Assembly (NCBI GenBank): GCA_038206385.1
Contig: JBBRAW010000125.1
Location: 1-8,959 of the forward strand
Length of the DNA stretch: 8,959 nt
Reading direction: 5' to 3'
DNA from: JANXSD01 sp038206385
Lineage (GTDB): Bacteria > Bacteroidota > Bacteroidia > AKYH767-A > OLB10
In this document: in pieces, positions 1 to 8,400 of the stretch
Layout: each line of letters begins with the position of its first letter
Numbering within the stretch: position 1 is the first letter of the stretch
Translations under genes and position numbers: made by a program
The notes under the pieces: generated by a model
What the model was told of the DNA's origin: nothing
The model's database searches: none
Seen by the model: only the letters and a program-made list of their open reading frames with translations

Positions 1-550
1 CTACACCAATTGGTTTAGTAAGAAATAATAAATCACCTTCTTTAGCTGTGTTATTTTTTTTCAGATTTTTTAATTCAACGAATCCACTTACTGCTAATCC
101 AAAAATTGGTTCAGGGCTATCAATCGAATGTCCACCAGCTAATGGAATTCCTGCTTCTTCGCAAACTGATCTTCCTCCTGCAACAACTAGAGATGCAATT
201 TCTGGAGCAAGTTTATCGATAGGCCATCCTAAAATTGCAATAGCCAAACTGGGATTTCCACCCATTGCATACACATCACTAATTGCATTTGTTGCTGCGA
301 TTCTTCCGAAGTGAAATGGATCATCTACTATCGGCATAAAAAAATCAGTGGTGCTTATTAAACCAATTCCGTTTCCCATATCCATTACTGCAGCATCATC
401 TCGCGAATCATTACCAACTATTAATCCTTTAAAAAAACTCTTCGTTTCATTTCCTTTTAAGATAACATCTAAAACCTGCGGAGCAATTTTACATCCACAA
501 CCATAGCCATGACTAAATTGCGTTAGTTTCACTTTCAAATCTTCTATCAT
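1..550 (-). CDS. selD: selenide, water dikinase (selenophosphate synthetase), N-terminal 183 residues, runs off the left edge
   Basis: SelD makes selenophosphate, the cell's activated selenium donor, from selenide and ATP in the cytoplasm. The translated minus strand starts MIEDLKVKLTQFSHGYGCGCK and matches the SelD N-terminus closely. Visible family signatures are the catalytic Cys18 and Lys21 (E. coli C17 and K20) with a second Cys20, the metal/ATP-binding Asp52 in NDSRDDAAV, TTDFFMPIVDDPFHFGRIAATNAISD around residues 68-92, AMGGNP, AILGWP and GGHSIDSPEPIFGLAVSG. The catalytic position is an ordinary TGT cysteine, so this is not a selenocysteine-containing SelD. The start (ATG at 548-550) is supported by family length; an AGGAG lies about 13 bases upstream, rather far for a Shine-Dalgarno. 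It lies 27 bases downstream of mnmH on the same strand, which suggests an operon. The C-terminal half is outside the window. Confidence 0.96.
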   Translation of the reverse strand, partial: MIEDLKVKLTQFSHGYGCGCKIAPQVLDVILKGNETKSFFKGLIVGNDSRDDAAVMDMGNGIGLISTTDFFMPIVDDPFHFGRIAATNAISDVYAMGGNPSLAIAILGWPIDKLAPEIASLVVAGGRSVCEEAGIPLAGGHSIDSPEPIFGLAVSGFVELKNLKKNNTAKEGDLLFLTKPIGV

Positions 551-576
551 ACTTTTATTTACACTCCTATTTTTTA

Positions 577-1620
577 CTATTTCGTACTTACTTTATTCGC
601 TGCATTTATCAACTTTCTCACCTCCACTTCAGGTTCATTCCAAGTAATTACAACTGTTTCAATTGAACCTTCTACACGTTCATAATTGCCATGAGAATAC
701 GTTTTATCGTAGTAATAAAGTACGATCGACAACCATCCATACATGTCAGCGCGATCTAAAAATTCAATAGCTGCCTTTAAATGCTGACCACCTAATCGCT
801 TTCCAATTCGTTCTGTTCTCTCTTTTAATTCCTCGATGGAAAACACACCATACTCTTTCAAAATTCTATCTTGCCTTACTGAATCAACAGTATTCATCTC
901 CACTTGAACGGAATTTCTTATTTGATTAAAAATAACATTAGGAAGATTTACTTTACCGATTGCTCGGCTTTCATTCTCCAACCAAATTCTTTCCGTCAAA
1001 TTCAAATTAGCAAGTTCCCATCCTATCAAATTTTCAAACTGTTCTTGTGATGGCTGATCTGGTTTTCCTAAATGGCCATAAGCAGAACCACGATGATTTG
1101 CTAAATCTTCCAAATCGATTATCTGCTCACCTTCTTCTTTTAAAAGATATAACATTTCAGTTTTTCCAGATCCTGTTTTACCACCTAAAACGATGGTATT
1201 AAAAGGCAATTCGAGCTGTGCCAATGTCCAATGCCGAAATGATTTATATCCACCTTTAAGTAGATGCACTTTAAATCCAGCCATCTGAAGTACCCAAGCC
1301 ATAATATTGCTTCGCATCCCACCACGCCAACAATATAAAAACACTTCTTTATCAGGTGCTAATTCACTTGCTTTCGAAATTTTTTCATGGAACAATGGTC
1401 CTATCAATTCGAAGCCTTTTAAAACAGCTGCCTCGCGCCCTTCTTGTTTATAAATTGTTCCAATAATTACGCGATGTTCATTATCCATCAACGGCAATGA
1501 AAGTGCTCCAGGAATATGCGCTTTATGGTGTTCTGCAGAACTTCTTACATCCAATAAAACAGCATTTTTCTTAATCCGCAATGATAAAAAATCTTTTAAT
1601 TCGTGAACAATAATTTGCAT
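577..1620 (-). CDS. mnmH: tRNA 2-selenouridine synthase (SelU/MnmH/YbbB)
   Basis: MnmH converts 2-thiouridine at wobble position 34 of tRNA-Lys, -Glu and -Gln into 2-selenouridine; in the known family this goes through a geranylated intermediate and uses selenophosphate from SelD. The 347-residue protein has both family domains. An N-terminal rhodanese domain (about residues 8-125) includes LLDVRS and the active-site Cys97 in YCWRGGMRS. A P-loop nucleotide-binding region follows, with Walker A GKTGSGKT at 147-154, and then the family stretch DLANHRGSAYGHLG near 171-185. Length is close to the E. coli enzyme (364). The ATG at 1618-1620 has no Shine-Dalgarno, but a TACATTTG box sits five bases upstream, suggesting a very short or absent leader. 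The adjacent selD supplies its substrate. No selA, selB or tRNA-Sec is visible, so the pair fits the tRNA-selenation use of selenium, though genes elsewhere cannot be excluded. Confidence 0.95.
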   Translation of the reverse strand: MQIIVHELKDFLSLRIKKNAVLLDVRSSAEHHKAHIPGALSLPLMDNEHRVIIGTIYKQEGREAAVLKGFELIGPLFHEKISKASELAPDKEVFLYCWRGGMRSNIMAWVLQMAGFKVHLLKGGYKSFRHWTLAQLELPFNTIVLGGKTGSGKTEMLYLLKEEGEQIIDLEDLANHRGSAYGHLGKPDQPSQEQFENLIGWELANLNLTERIWLENESRAIGKVNLPNVIFNQIRNSVQVEMNTVDSVRQDRILKEYGVFSIEELKERTERIGKRLGGQHLKAAIEFLDRADMYGWLSIVLYYYDKTYSHGNYERVEGSIETVVITWNEPEVEVRKLINAANKVSTK

Positions 1621-1624
1621 CTCA

Positions 1625-1632
1625 CAAATGTA
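1625..1632 (-). promoter_or_regulatory. Bacteroidota-type -7 box (TACATTTG) before mnmH-selD
   Basis: The minus strand reads TACATTTG, an exact match to the Bacteroidota TAnnTTTG consensus. It ends four bases short of the base before the mnmH ATG, so transcription would begin at or next to the start codon. No well-spaced TTTG -33 element is seen; the nearest upstream TTG is about 26 bases away, longer than the usual 17-23. Its position just downstream of the yqgE terminator makes a promoter here sensible. Confidence 0.45.
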
Positions 1633-1662
1633 ATCTTAAAAACGTCCATCATTAATACCAAT

Positions 1663-1684
1663 AAAAAAGGCCGCTTGCGCGACC
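1663..1684 (-). terminator. intrinsic terminator after yqgE
   Basis: On the minus strand GGTCGC-GCAA-GCGGCC forms a six-pair stem (one U-G pair) closed by a GCAA loop of the stable GNRA type, followed directly by TTTTTT. It begins about 30 bases after the yqgE stop. Read on the plus strand the stem has a C-A mismatch, so it works best for minus-strand transcripts. It separates yqgE from mnmH. Confidence 0.85.
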
Positions 1685-1713
1685 CAGTTTATATTAAAAC
1701 CCAATTCAATATT

Positions 1714-2280
1714 TTAGTTCAGATTTGGATCCTCTGGAAAGTTCGCGAGGATTGCATATTCATTCCCCATAGTACGAAGCACTTGGCTCCATAAGGTACG
1801 AGGGTTATCGAAAAAGGTAAATTGTTTATTTCCATTAGAGATCAACCATGATTTCTCTTTTAATTCGCTATCCAATTGTTTAGGCTCCCATCCTGAATAT
1901 CCCGCATAAAATCGAATTTGATCAGGACGAATTTGCTTGGTGTCGATAAAGAATTTTAATTGATCATAATCCCCGCCCCACCAAATTCCGGGTACTATTT
2001 CTTTTGCCCCTTCAAGCATTGGTCCAATGGTATGTATATAAAAGAGAGTATCTGTTTCAACAGGTCCACCAAAATAAAGTGGAACATCAAAATCTGGAAA
2101 GTCATCTACCGCATCATTTAGTTTAACATCAGTAGGCTTATTTAAGATAAATCCAAGAGTTCCTTTTTCGTCATGCTCGCTTAATAATACAACTGCGCGT
2201 TTGAAGTAGGAGTCAAGTAGAAATGGTTCCGATACTAAGAGACTACCTTGTATAGGTTTCATCAGTTTTTTCATGGCCAT
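1714..2280 (-). CDS. yqgE: YqgE/AlgH family protein (DUF179)
   Basis: This 188-residue protein matches the single-domain YqgE/AlgH family in length (E. coli YqgE is 187) and motifs: GSLLVSEPFLLDSYFKRAVVLL near 12-33, then GTLGFILNKPT, the LYFGGPVETDTLFYIH core near 68-83, GIWWGGDYDQL near 98-108, and the family signature RFYAGYSGWEPKQLDSEL near 123-140. The biochemical role of the family is not settled; AlgH was linked to alginate regulation in Pseudomonas, but that should not be assumed here. No signal peptide or membrane segment is visible, so it is probably cytoplasmic. The start could be the ATG at 2278-2280 or the in-frame ATG two codons later; neither has a Shine-Dalgarno. It is transcribed divergently from pdxH and ends at an intrinsic terminator. 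Confidence 0.93.
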   Translation of the reverse strand: MAMKKLMKPIQGSLLVSEPFLLDSYFKRAVVLLSEHDEKGTLGFILNKPTDVKLNDAVDDFPDFDVPLYFGGPVETDTLFYIHTIGPMLEGAKEIVPGIWWGGDYDQLKFFIDTKQIRPDQIRFYAGYSGWEPKQLDSELKEKSWLISNGNKQFTFFDNPRTLWSQVLRTMGNEYAILANFPEDPNLN

Positions 2281-2513
2281 TTGTTTTTATAAGTTTAACT
2301 TTTCCTATGATTGATTGTTCTACTTTTATTCTCAAAATATTACAATAACGGTTACATTAATAAGTCGAAAACTGTGCCAACTCTACAATCTAATACGTAG
2401 TTTTAATCTCTACGGTTTTGGATAAATGGGATGTATTCATGCACCGATTTCTAACTGGTTGATTTTAATTCAAATCATTTTTAAAATTGAACGCATTTTA
2501 ATTTCGAACGAAA

Positions 2514-2521
2514 TACCTTTG
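2514..2521 (+). promoter_or_regulatory. Bacteroidota-type -7 box (TACCTTTG) before pdxH
   Basis: TACCTTTG exactly matches the TAnnTTTG consensus and lies 15 bases before the pdxH ATG, predicting a leader of only about 8-12 bases. The best upstream -33 candidate is TTG at 2487-2489, with a 24-base spacer, slightly long. It would drive pdxH and possibly the two genes after it. The remainder of the 256-base divergent gap (2281-2536) shows no gene; the yqgE promoter must also lie there, but only an off-by-one match (TATTTTG on the minus strand near 2332-2338) was found. Confidence 0.55.
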
Positions 2522-2536
2522 CAATGAGTTAATATC

Positions 2537-3184
2537 ATGGAAAACATAAATCAATTTCTGCAAAATACTCGTCATCAGTACGATAAAGGAATTCTTACGG
2601 AGAATCATCTTCAAGAGAATCCGATAAAGCAATTTGAGATTTGGATGGATGAAGCTATAACCGCAAATGTTGCAGAACCCAATGCGATGGTTCTTAGCAC
2701 CGTTTCCAATAATATCCCTTCTAGCCGAATTGTTTTACTGAAAAGTGTTGATGAATCAGGGTTTACTTTTTATACCAATTTTGAGAGTAGAAAAGGATCT
2801 GACATGCAATCGAATCCGAATGTATCAGTAAATTTTTTTTGGCAGATTCAGGCCCGGCAAATTCGTATAGAAGGAAAGGTGGAGAAAGTTTCAGCTGAGG
2901 ATTCTGACCTGTACTTTAAAAGTAGACCAAGAGATAGTCAGATCGGAGCTTGGGGATCTGCACAAAGCAAAGTAATCAAATCGCGCAAAGAACTTGACGA
3001 CACTATTATTCTAATAAACAATCAATTCAAAGATCAAGAGATTCCAAGACCACCTCATTGGGGAGGTTACCTAATTCGTCCTAGTAAAATTGAGTTTTGG
3101 CAAGGTCGCCCAAATCGTTTGCATGATCGATTTTTATATGAATTAACGAATTCTGGATGGATGGTTTTTCGTTTGGCACCATAA
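2537..3184 (+). CDS. pdxH: pyridoxamine/pyridoxine 5'-phosphate oxidase
   Basis: PdxH is the FMN-dependent cytoplasmic oxidase that turns pyridoxamine or pyridoxine 5'-phosphate into pyridoxal 5'-phosphate using oxygen. The 215-residue protein is full length (E. coli 218) and shows the family motifs in order: the N-terminal region with NPIKQFEIWMDEA; FMN-contacting SSRIVLLK near 62-69 and FTFYTNFESRKG near 76-87; VNFFWQIQARQIRIEG near 98-113; SRPRDSQIGAWGSAQS near 129-144; and the C-terminal signature PPHWGGYLIRP, EFWQGRPNRLHDRF and the RLAP terminus. All residues expected for FMN and substrate binding appear present. The start is chosen by family length. A good -7 box lies just upstream. The next gene follows after 48 bases on the same strand without a terminator. 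Confidence 0.97.
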   Translation: MENINQFLQNTRHQYDKGILTENHLQENPIKQFEIWMDEAITANVAEPNAMVLSTVSNNIPSSRIVLLKSVDESGFTFYTNFESRKGSDMQSNPNVSVNFFWQIQARQIRIEGKVEKVSAEDSDLYFKSRPRDSQIGAWGSAQSKVIKSRKELDDTIILINNQFKDQEIPRPPHWGGYLIRPSKIEFWQGRPNRLHDRFLYELTNSGWMVFRLAP

Positions 3185-3232
3185 AAATTTTAAAACCTTA
3201 CAATTTACTTAAACTAATCTCGTCATTAAGAC

Positions 3233-4495
3233 ATGTTTATAAGAGTCCTACTTCTAGCATTACTAATCCTCGCTATTGATTTCTACGTTTTCCAAGCTTT
3301 CCGCTTCGCATTCAGAAATACTACAGAGCAAAGTCAAAAAATTACTAGCTACGTTTATTGGTCGTTTACTGCGTTCAGTTTACTGATCTTATTTGCCACC
3401 CTCATCTGGGATTTTCAGTTATGGCCGAAGGCCTTTAGAACTTACTCTACGGCATTTATTTTTGTTTTGATGATTTCAAAATTATTTGTAGTGATTTTCC
3501 TCTTAACAGATGATGTTTTCAGAGTTATACGATGGGCCTTTTCGAAAATTATTAGTACTCCTGCGGTTGCTGCTTTACCAGGAACTGATGTTGTTGGAAA
3601 TTCCATAACGCGTTCTGATTTTCTTGTGAAAACAGGATTAGTTATTGCTTCGATACCTTTTGTTTCGCTCTTATGGGGAATGGCAAAAGGAGCTTATGAT
3701 TATCAGGTAAAAACGATAAAACTTAAGTTACCAAATTTACCTAAAGCTTTCGAGGGTTATCGCATAGTTCAGATTTCGGATATCCATACAGGCAGTTTTG
3801 TTGATACTGAACCCTTGAAAAAGGCTGTTAAAATGGTCAATGATTTGAATCCAGATATCCTCTTTTTTACTGGTGACTTAGTGAATAACCGTCATGAAGA
3901 AGCAGTGCCACATTTTCCTCAACTAGCACAGCTTAAAGCCAAACATGGCGTTTATTCTATATTAGGTAATCATGATTATGGTGATTATGTAATATGGGAT
4001 AGTGAATTAGAAAAGCTTAAAAATTTGAATGATCTCATCCAATCACAAAAAGATTTAGGTTGGGATATTTTGTTGGATGAGCATCGCATCATTGAAAAAG
4101 ATGGAGAAACAATTACATTAATTGGTGTTCAAAATTGGAGTTCACATTTACGTTTTCCTAAGTACGGAAGCATGGAAAAAGCAACTCAGAATATTAAATA
4201 CAGTAATGTAAATATTTTGTTATCACATGATCCTTCTCACTGGAGTGGAGAAATTTTAACTAAATATCCTCAAGTTGATTTGATGCTTGCTGGACATACA
4301 CATGGAATGCAATTCGGCATTGAATTACCTTTCTTAAAATGGAGTCCGGTGCAATATATTTATAAGCAATGGGCTGGATTATATACGCAGGGCAAACAAT
4401 ATTTGTATGTAAACCGTGGTCTAGGATTTTTAGGTTATCCTGGTCGAGTTGGTATATTACCTGAAATTACAGTAATCGAATTACACAGCGCTTAG
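3233..4495 (+). CDS. membrane-anchored calcineurin-like metallophosphoesterase (YkuE-like)
   Basis: This 420-residue protein has an N-terminal membrane region and a C-terminal metallophosphoesterase domain. Likely transmembrane segments are at about 2-24, 40-60, 72-92 and 130-150, from hydrophobic runs such as VLLLALLILAIDFYVF. The catalytic domain from about 175 has the complete two-metal motif set: D183-x-H185 (SDIHTG), G214-D215 (TGDLVNN), G245-N246-H247-D248, H332 in SHDP, and G354-H355-T356-H357. All metal ligands expected of the family are present, so it should be active. Family members hydrolyse phosphomonoesters or diesters, including some lipid substrates such as UDP-diacylglucosamine, but the substrate here cannot be named. 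With four segments the catalytic domain is probably on the same face as the N-terminus; which face is not clear. No Shine-Dalgarno precedes the ATG. It follows pdxH closely and may share its transcript, without an obvious functional link. Confidence 0.9.
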   Translation: MFIRVLLLALLILAIDFYVFQAFRFAFRNTTEQSQKITSYVYWSFTAFSLLILFATLIWDFQLWPKAFRTYSTAFIFVLMISKLFVVIFLLTDDVFRVIRWAFSKIISTPAVAALPGTDVVGNSITRSDFLVKTGLVIASIPFVSLLWGMAKGAYDYQVKTIKLKLPNLPKAFEGYRIVQISDIHTGSFVDTEPLKKAVKMVNDLNPDILFFTGDLVNNRHEEAVPHFPQLAQLKAKHGVYSILGNHDYGDYVIWDSELEKLKNLNDLIQSQKDLGWDILLDEHRIIEKDGETITLIGVQNWSSHLRFPKYGSMEKATQNIKYSNVNILLSHDPSHWSGEILTKYPQVDLMLAGHTHGMQFGIELPFLKWSPVQYIYKQWAGLYTQGKQYLYVNRGLGFLGYPGRVGILPEITVIELHSA

Positions 4496-4528
4496 GTCTT
4501 TGTAACAGAAAGAACTTAATTTTACCGC

Positions 4529-5239
4529 GTGAATGCTACTACACCTTGCCTGTATCTAATTCCTTCTACTCTAGGAAATGAGGATCCTGAATTATTTCTT
4601 CCTAAAGGAACGATTGATATTATCCATCAATTAAAATATTTCATCGTTGAAAATGAAAAAACAGCTAGAGCATTTTTAAAAACGTGTAAGATTGTTTTTC
4701 CCCAATCAGAATTGGTGATTTTAGAATTGGATAAGCATGATCCAAAACAAGATATTCAAACCTTTTTGAAGCATAGTAAGGATGGACATTCCATTGGTCT
4801 TTTAAGCGAGGCTGGTTGTCCTGCTGTTGCAGATCCAGGCTCCTTGATTGTTGCTACTGCACATCGTTTAAACCTAACAGTAAAACCTTTAGTCGGACCT
4901 TCATCCTTGTTACTTGCGTTGATGGCATCAGGATTAGAGGGTCAACGTTTTTGCTTTCATGGATATTTGCCTATTGACAGAGATCCGAAATCAAAGGCGA
5001 TTTTAAAGCTAGAACGGGAAGCACAAGTTAACAAGCAAACACAGATTTTTATAGAGACACCTTACCGAAACAACACACTTTTAAAGGATTTACTTTCTAT
5101 ATGTAATAACGATACTAGATTATGTATCGCTGTTGATTTAAACACACCTTCGGAATGGATCAGAACTATGCGCATTCAAGAGTGGAAAAAGCAAGTTCCA
5201 GAACTTCATAAGAAGCAATCAGTCTTTTTGTTGTTATAG
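4529..5239 (+). CDS. RsmI-like SAM-dependent methyltransferase (tetrapyrrole methylase fold), short form
   Basis: The 236-residue protein belongs to the SAM-dependent tetrapyrrole methylase superfamily, nearest to RsmI, which 2'-O-methylates C1402 of 16S rRNA. Visible motifs are LYLIPSTLGN at 8-17 (RsmI has a similar P-T-x-x-G-N), the SAM-loop-like LLSEAGCPAVADPGS at about 90-104, GPSSLLLALMASGL at about 122-135, FCFHGYLP, and IFIETPYRN near 172-180. It is shorter than RsmI (E. coli 286) and ends right after the second domain, lacking the C-terminal extension. Several canonical residues differ, so it may be a Bacteroidota paralogue rather than the housekeeping enzyme; its substrate is unknown. 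The start must be GTG at 4529 or internal, because an in-frame TAA lies at 4517-4519. It follows the phosphoesterase by 33 bases and no intrinsic terminator is evident after its TAG. Confidence 0.85.
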   Translation: MNATTPCLYLIPSTLGNEDPELFLPKGTIDIIHQLKYFIVENEKTARAFLKTCKIVFPQSELVILELDKHDPKQDIQTFLKHSKDGHSIGLLSEAGCPAVADPGSLIVATAHRLNLTVKPLVGPSSLLLALMASGLEGQRFCFHGYLPIDRDPKSKAILKLEREAQVNKQTQIFIETPYRNNTLLKDLLSICNNDTRLCIAVDLNTPSEWIRTMRIQEWKKQVPELHKKQSVFLLL

Positions 5240-5407
5240 GTGATTTTACGATCAACTTATTAGGTATCATCACTTGGATTTGAGAGTTAAATTTTATTTA
5301 AAAAAGACATCCTCTAATTCACCTAAATATTTTTTGCCGTCGAATCAATTAATATCATCCTATCTGATTCTTTTTGTGATTATTTTTCTTTAATTTTCAA
5401 CACTCTA

Positions 5408-8400
5408 ATGTCAACCGATAACTTTATGAAAACAAAATTTACTTCATTACAAATGGCTTGGCCAAAAAAATTCAAAAAATGGTATGTAACGGCATTGCTG
5501 TTCTTATTCGCAACGTTTGCAAATGCTCAGGCTCCAAACTGCAACGCTTTCTTTTTGCAGTTTCCTAATAATGCGAATCCCGATAGCATCCATTTCTTTT
5601 ACATTGGATTTCCAATGACCTCTTATTCATGGAATTTTGGTGATGGTGGAACAGCAACCACAGCAGCGCCTTGGCATTATTTTGCAACTCCAGGAACTTA
5701 TAATGTTTGTTTAATAGTTTTCGATTCAACTGCAGGAGGTACTTGTACAGATACTAATTGTGTTACCGTTAACATTTCAGGAACTGGAATAAACTGCAAC
5801 CCAAATTTCTTGCACTTTGCTGTTGGAAATAATCAAGAAAATGTGAACTTCTTTTACATTGGATCTGCAGCCACCTCTTATGCATGGAATTTTGGTGATG
5901 GAACAACTGCAACTATACAAAATCCGGCTCACTTGTATACGGCACCAGGTACTTATTATGTTTGTGTAGCTATTACAGATTCAACTGCCGCTGGTACTTG
6001 TACTGGAACATTTTGTGATTCGGTAATTGTTACCAATCCTCCTCCTACTTGCAATCCTCGTTACTTTCAATTTCCAGCCAATGGAAATCCAGATAGTATA
6101 CGATTCTTTTATTTTGGCACTCAAGCAACTTCCTTCGCTTGGGATTTTGGAGATGGATCAACTTCTACATTGCAAAATCCTAATCATACTTACGCGAGCA
6201 CAGGAATATATATCGCATGTGTAACAGTTACAGACTCTACATCAGGTGGTACTTGTACTGGAACTTTTTGTGACACTGTTAGAATTGTTACTCCACCGCC
6301 AATATGTAATGCACATTTTGTTCATAATGTTATAAACGGTACTGATAGTATTCGCTTCAACTATAATGGAAATGCAGCAGCAACTTATCTGTGGGATTTT
6401 GGTGATAGCACTTCTTCTACATTGCAAAATCCTAATCATCTTTTTCCTAGAACAGGCAACTATAATGTATGTGTAACAATTACAAATACAAATTCTGGTG
6501 GTACTTGTACCGATACTTATTGCACTACCTTTCATGTTACAATTCGTCCTCCTGTTTGTAATGCACATTTCAATCGTAATTCTTTTAATGATCCTGATAG
6601 CATTCAATTTACTTATAATGGAACTACTGCTACAACCTATGCATGGGACTTTGGCGATGGAACAACATCAACATTAAAAAATCCATTACATGTATTTGCG
6701 CAAGGAGGTCAATACCATATTTGCGTAACTATTATTACAACTAATGGAGCTGGAACATGTACTGATACTTATTGCAGAAATAGTAATATTCCAATTACAC
6801 CTCCAACATGTAATGCACATTTTGGACATTACACAACTTCAAATTTAGATAGTATTGCTTTTGTATACAATGGTGGAATAGCTGCAACGTATTCATGGAA
6901 CTTCGGAGATGGAACAAATTCAAATGTGCAAAATCCATCGCATGTCTATTCGACCTTTGGAAATTATTTAGCGTGTGTTACTATTACAAATACTAATAAC
7001 GGCGGAACATGTTCAAGTACTTTTTGTGATTCAGTAAAAGTATTAGCAGCAATTCCAGTTTGCGATGCACATTTCCAACATGTATCAGCAATTGATCCTG
7101 ATAGTTTACAATTCTTCCCAATAAGTACAGGTGCATTAACTTATTCGTGGGACTTTGGGGATGGTTCAACTACTACAACATCTACTCCATGGCATCAATT
7201 TGCTGGTGGTGGATTGTATAATGTTTGTTTAACAATCACTGATTCAACTGCTGGTGGAACATGTACAAATACAATTTGTGACACCGTAAATATTCCATTT
7301 CCTGCTCCAATTTGTGATGGTCAGTTTACGTATGTTTCAATTGTTAATCCCGAAGACATTTCCTTCTCTCCATTAAATATTAACGCATCAACGTATGCAT
7401 GGGATTTTGGTGATGGAGATACTTCAACAGCGAATTTACCTTCACACAATTTTGCTTTATCAGGAACTTATATAGTTTGTTTAACAGTTACAAATACAAC
7501 ACTTGGTGGTAGCTGTTCAAATACATGGTGTGATACTTTAAATATTGTTATTCCTCCTCCAGTTTGCGATGCAACATTCGGATATTTTGCTCAGTTTAAC
7601 AATCCTGATAGTATTCATGTGAATGCAATTATTACTACTGCACAAACTTATACTTGGGATTTTGGTGATGGAAATATTATTTCCTCGCAAGCTGATGAAT
7701 GGCATTTATATTCATTACCTGGTGATTACACTATTTGTTTAACGGTTACTGATTCGAATGCAGGTGGTACTTGCATAAATACTTGGTGTGACACAATAAA
7801 TATTCCTTTTCCTGCTCCAATTTGTGCAGCTCAATTTGCTCAGTTTAATATAAATAATTCTGACAGTATTCAGTTCTTCTATTCAGGTTCACCTGCCTTA
7901 ACATACTCATGGGATTTTGGTGATGGCGGAACATCAACAATAGCTGATCCAATACATAAGTTCATAATCACCGTTCCAACTACCTTCTATGCGTGTGTAA
8001 CAATTACAGATTCAACAGCAGGAGGAACATGTTCTAGTACGTGGTGTGATTCTGTACATGCTTCTGTATTAGCACCAATTTGTGATGCATCGTTTTCACA
8101 CTTTGTTGGAAGTAATATTGACAGTATTTATTTCTTTCCTAACAACACAAATTTATTAACGTATACTTGGGATTTTGGAGATGGCGGGTCGTCAACACAA
8201 CAAACAGATTGGCATAAGTATACTGCTATTGGAACCTATACTGTTTGTTTAACGGTTACTGATACAAACGGTGGTGGATCATGTTCTCAAATGCTTTGTG
8301 ATACTATTCAGATAACTGGAATTACAGGAATAAATACTATTTCTTCAGCGAACGGAAGTATTAAAATTTATCCTAATCCAATGAATGAATCTGCAACCTT

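Noticed and set aside
48..314. 88-codon open frame on the plus strand
   Set aside because: It lies antisense to selD, whose minus-strand translation is unmistakable.
497..499. Possible selenocysteine at the SelD catalytic position
   Set aside because: The codon is TGT, an ordinary cysteine, not TGA.
1603..1794. 63-codon open frame on the plus strand across the mnmH-yqgE gap
   Set aside because: It overlaps both genes and the terminator, shows no family resemblance, and has low-complexity composition.
5238..5273. Inverted repeat GGTGAT / ATCACT after the RsmI-like gene as a terminator
   Set aside because: Only six pairs around a loop of more than 20 bases, with no T-run following.
5328..5336. 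TATTTTTTG as a promoter -7 box for the PKD-protein gene
   Set aside because: The spacing between TA and TTTG is one base too long for TAnnTTTG and no -33 element is evident; the 168-base gap otherwise shows no clear signal.
6027..6607. Open frames of 65 codons (plus) and 121 codons (minus) inside the PKD array
   Set aside because: They are out-of-frame readings of the repeated PKD coding DNA; their apparent cysteine and isoleucine richness comes from the repeats.
5540..8323. Regular spacing that could suggest a CRISPR or noncoding tandem repeat
   Set aside because: The 252-258 base period is a whole number of codons and encodes PKD domains in one unbroken frame.
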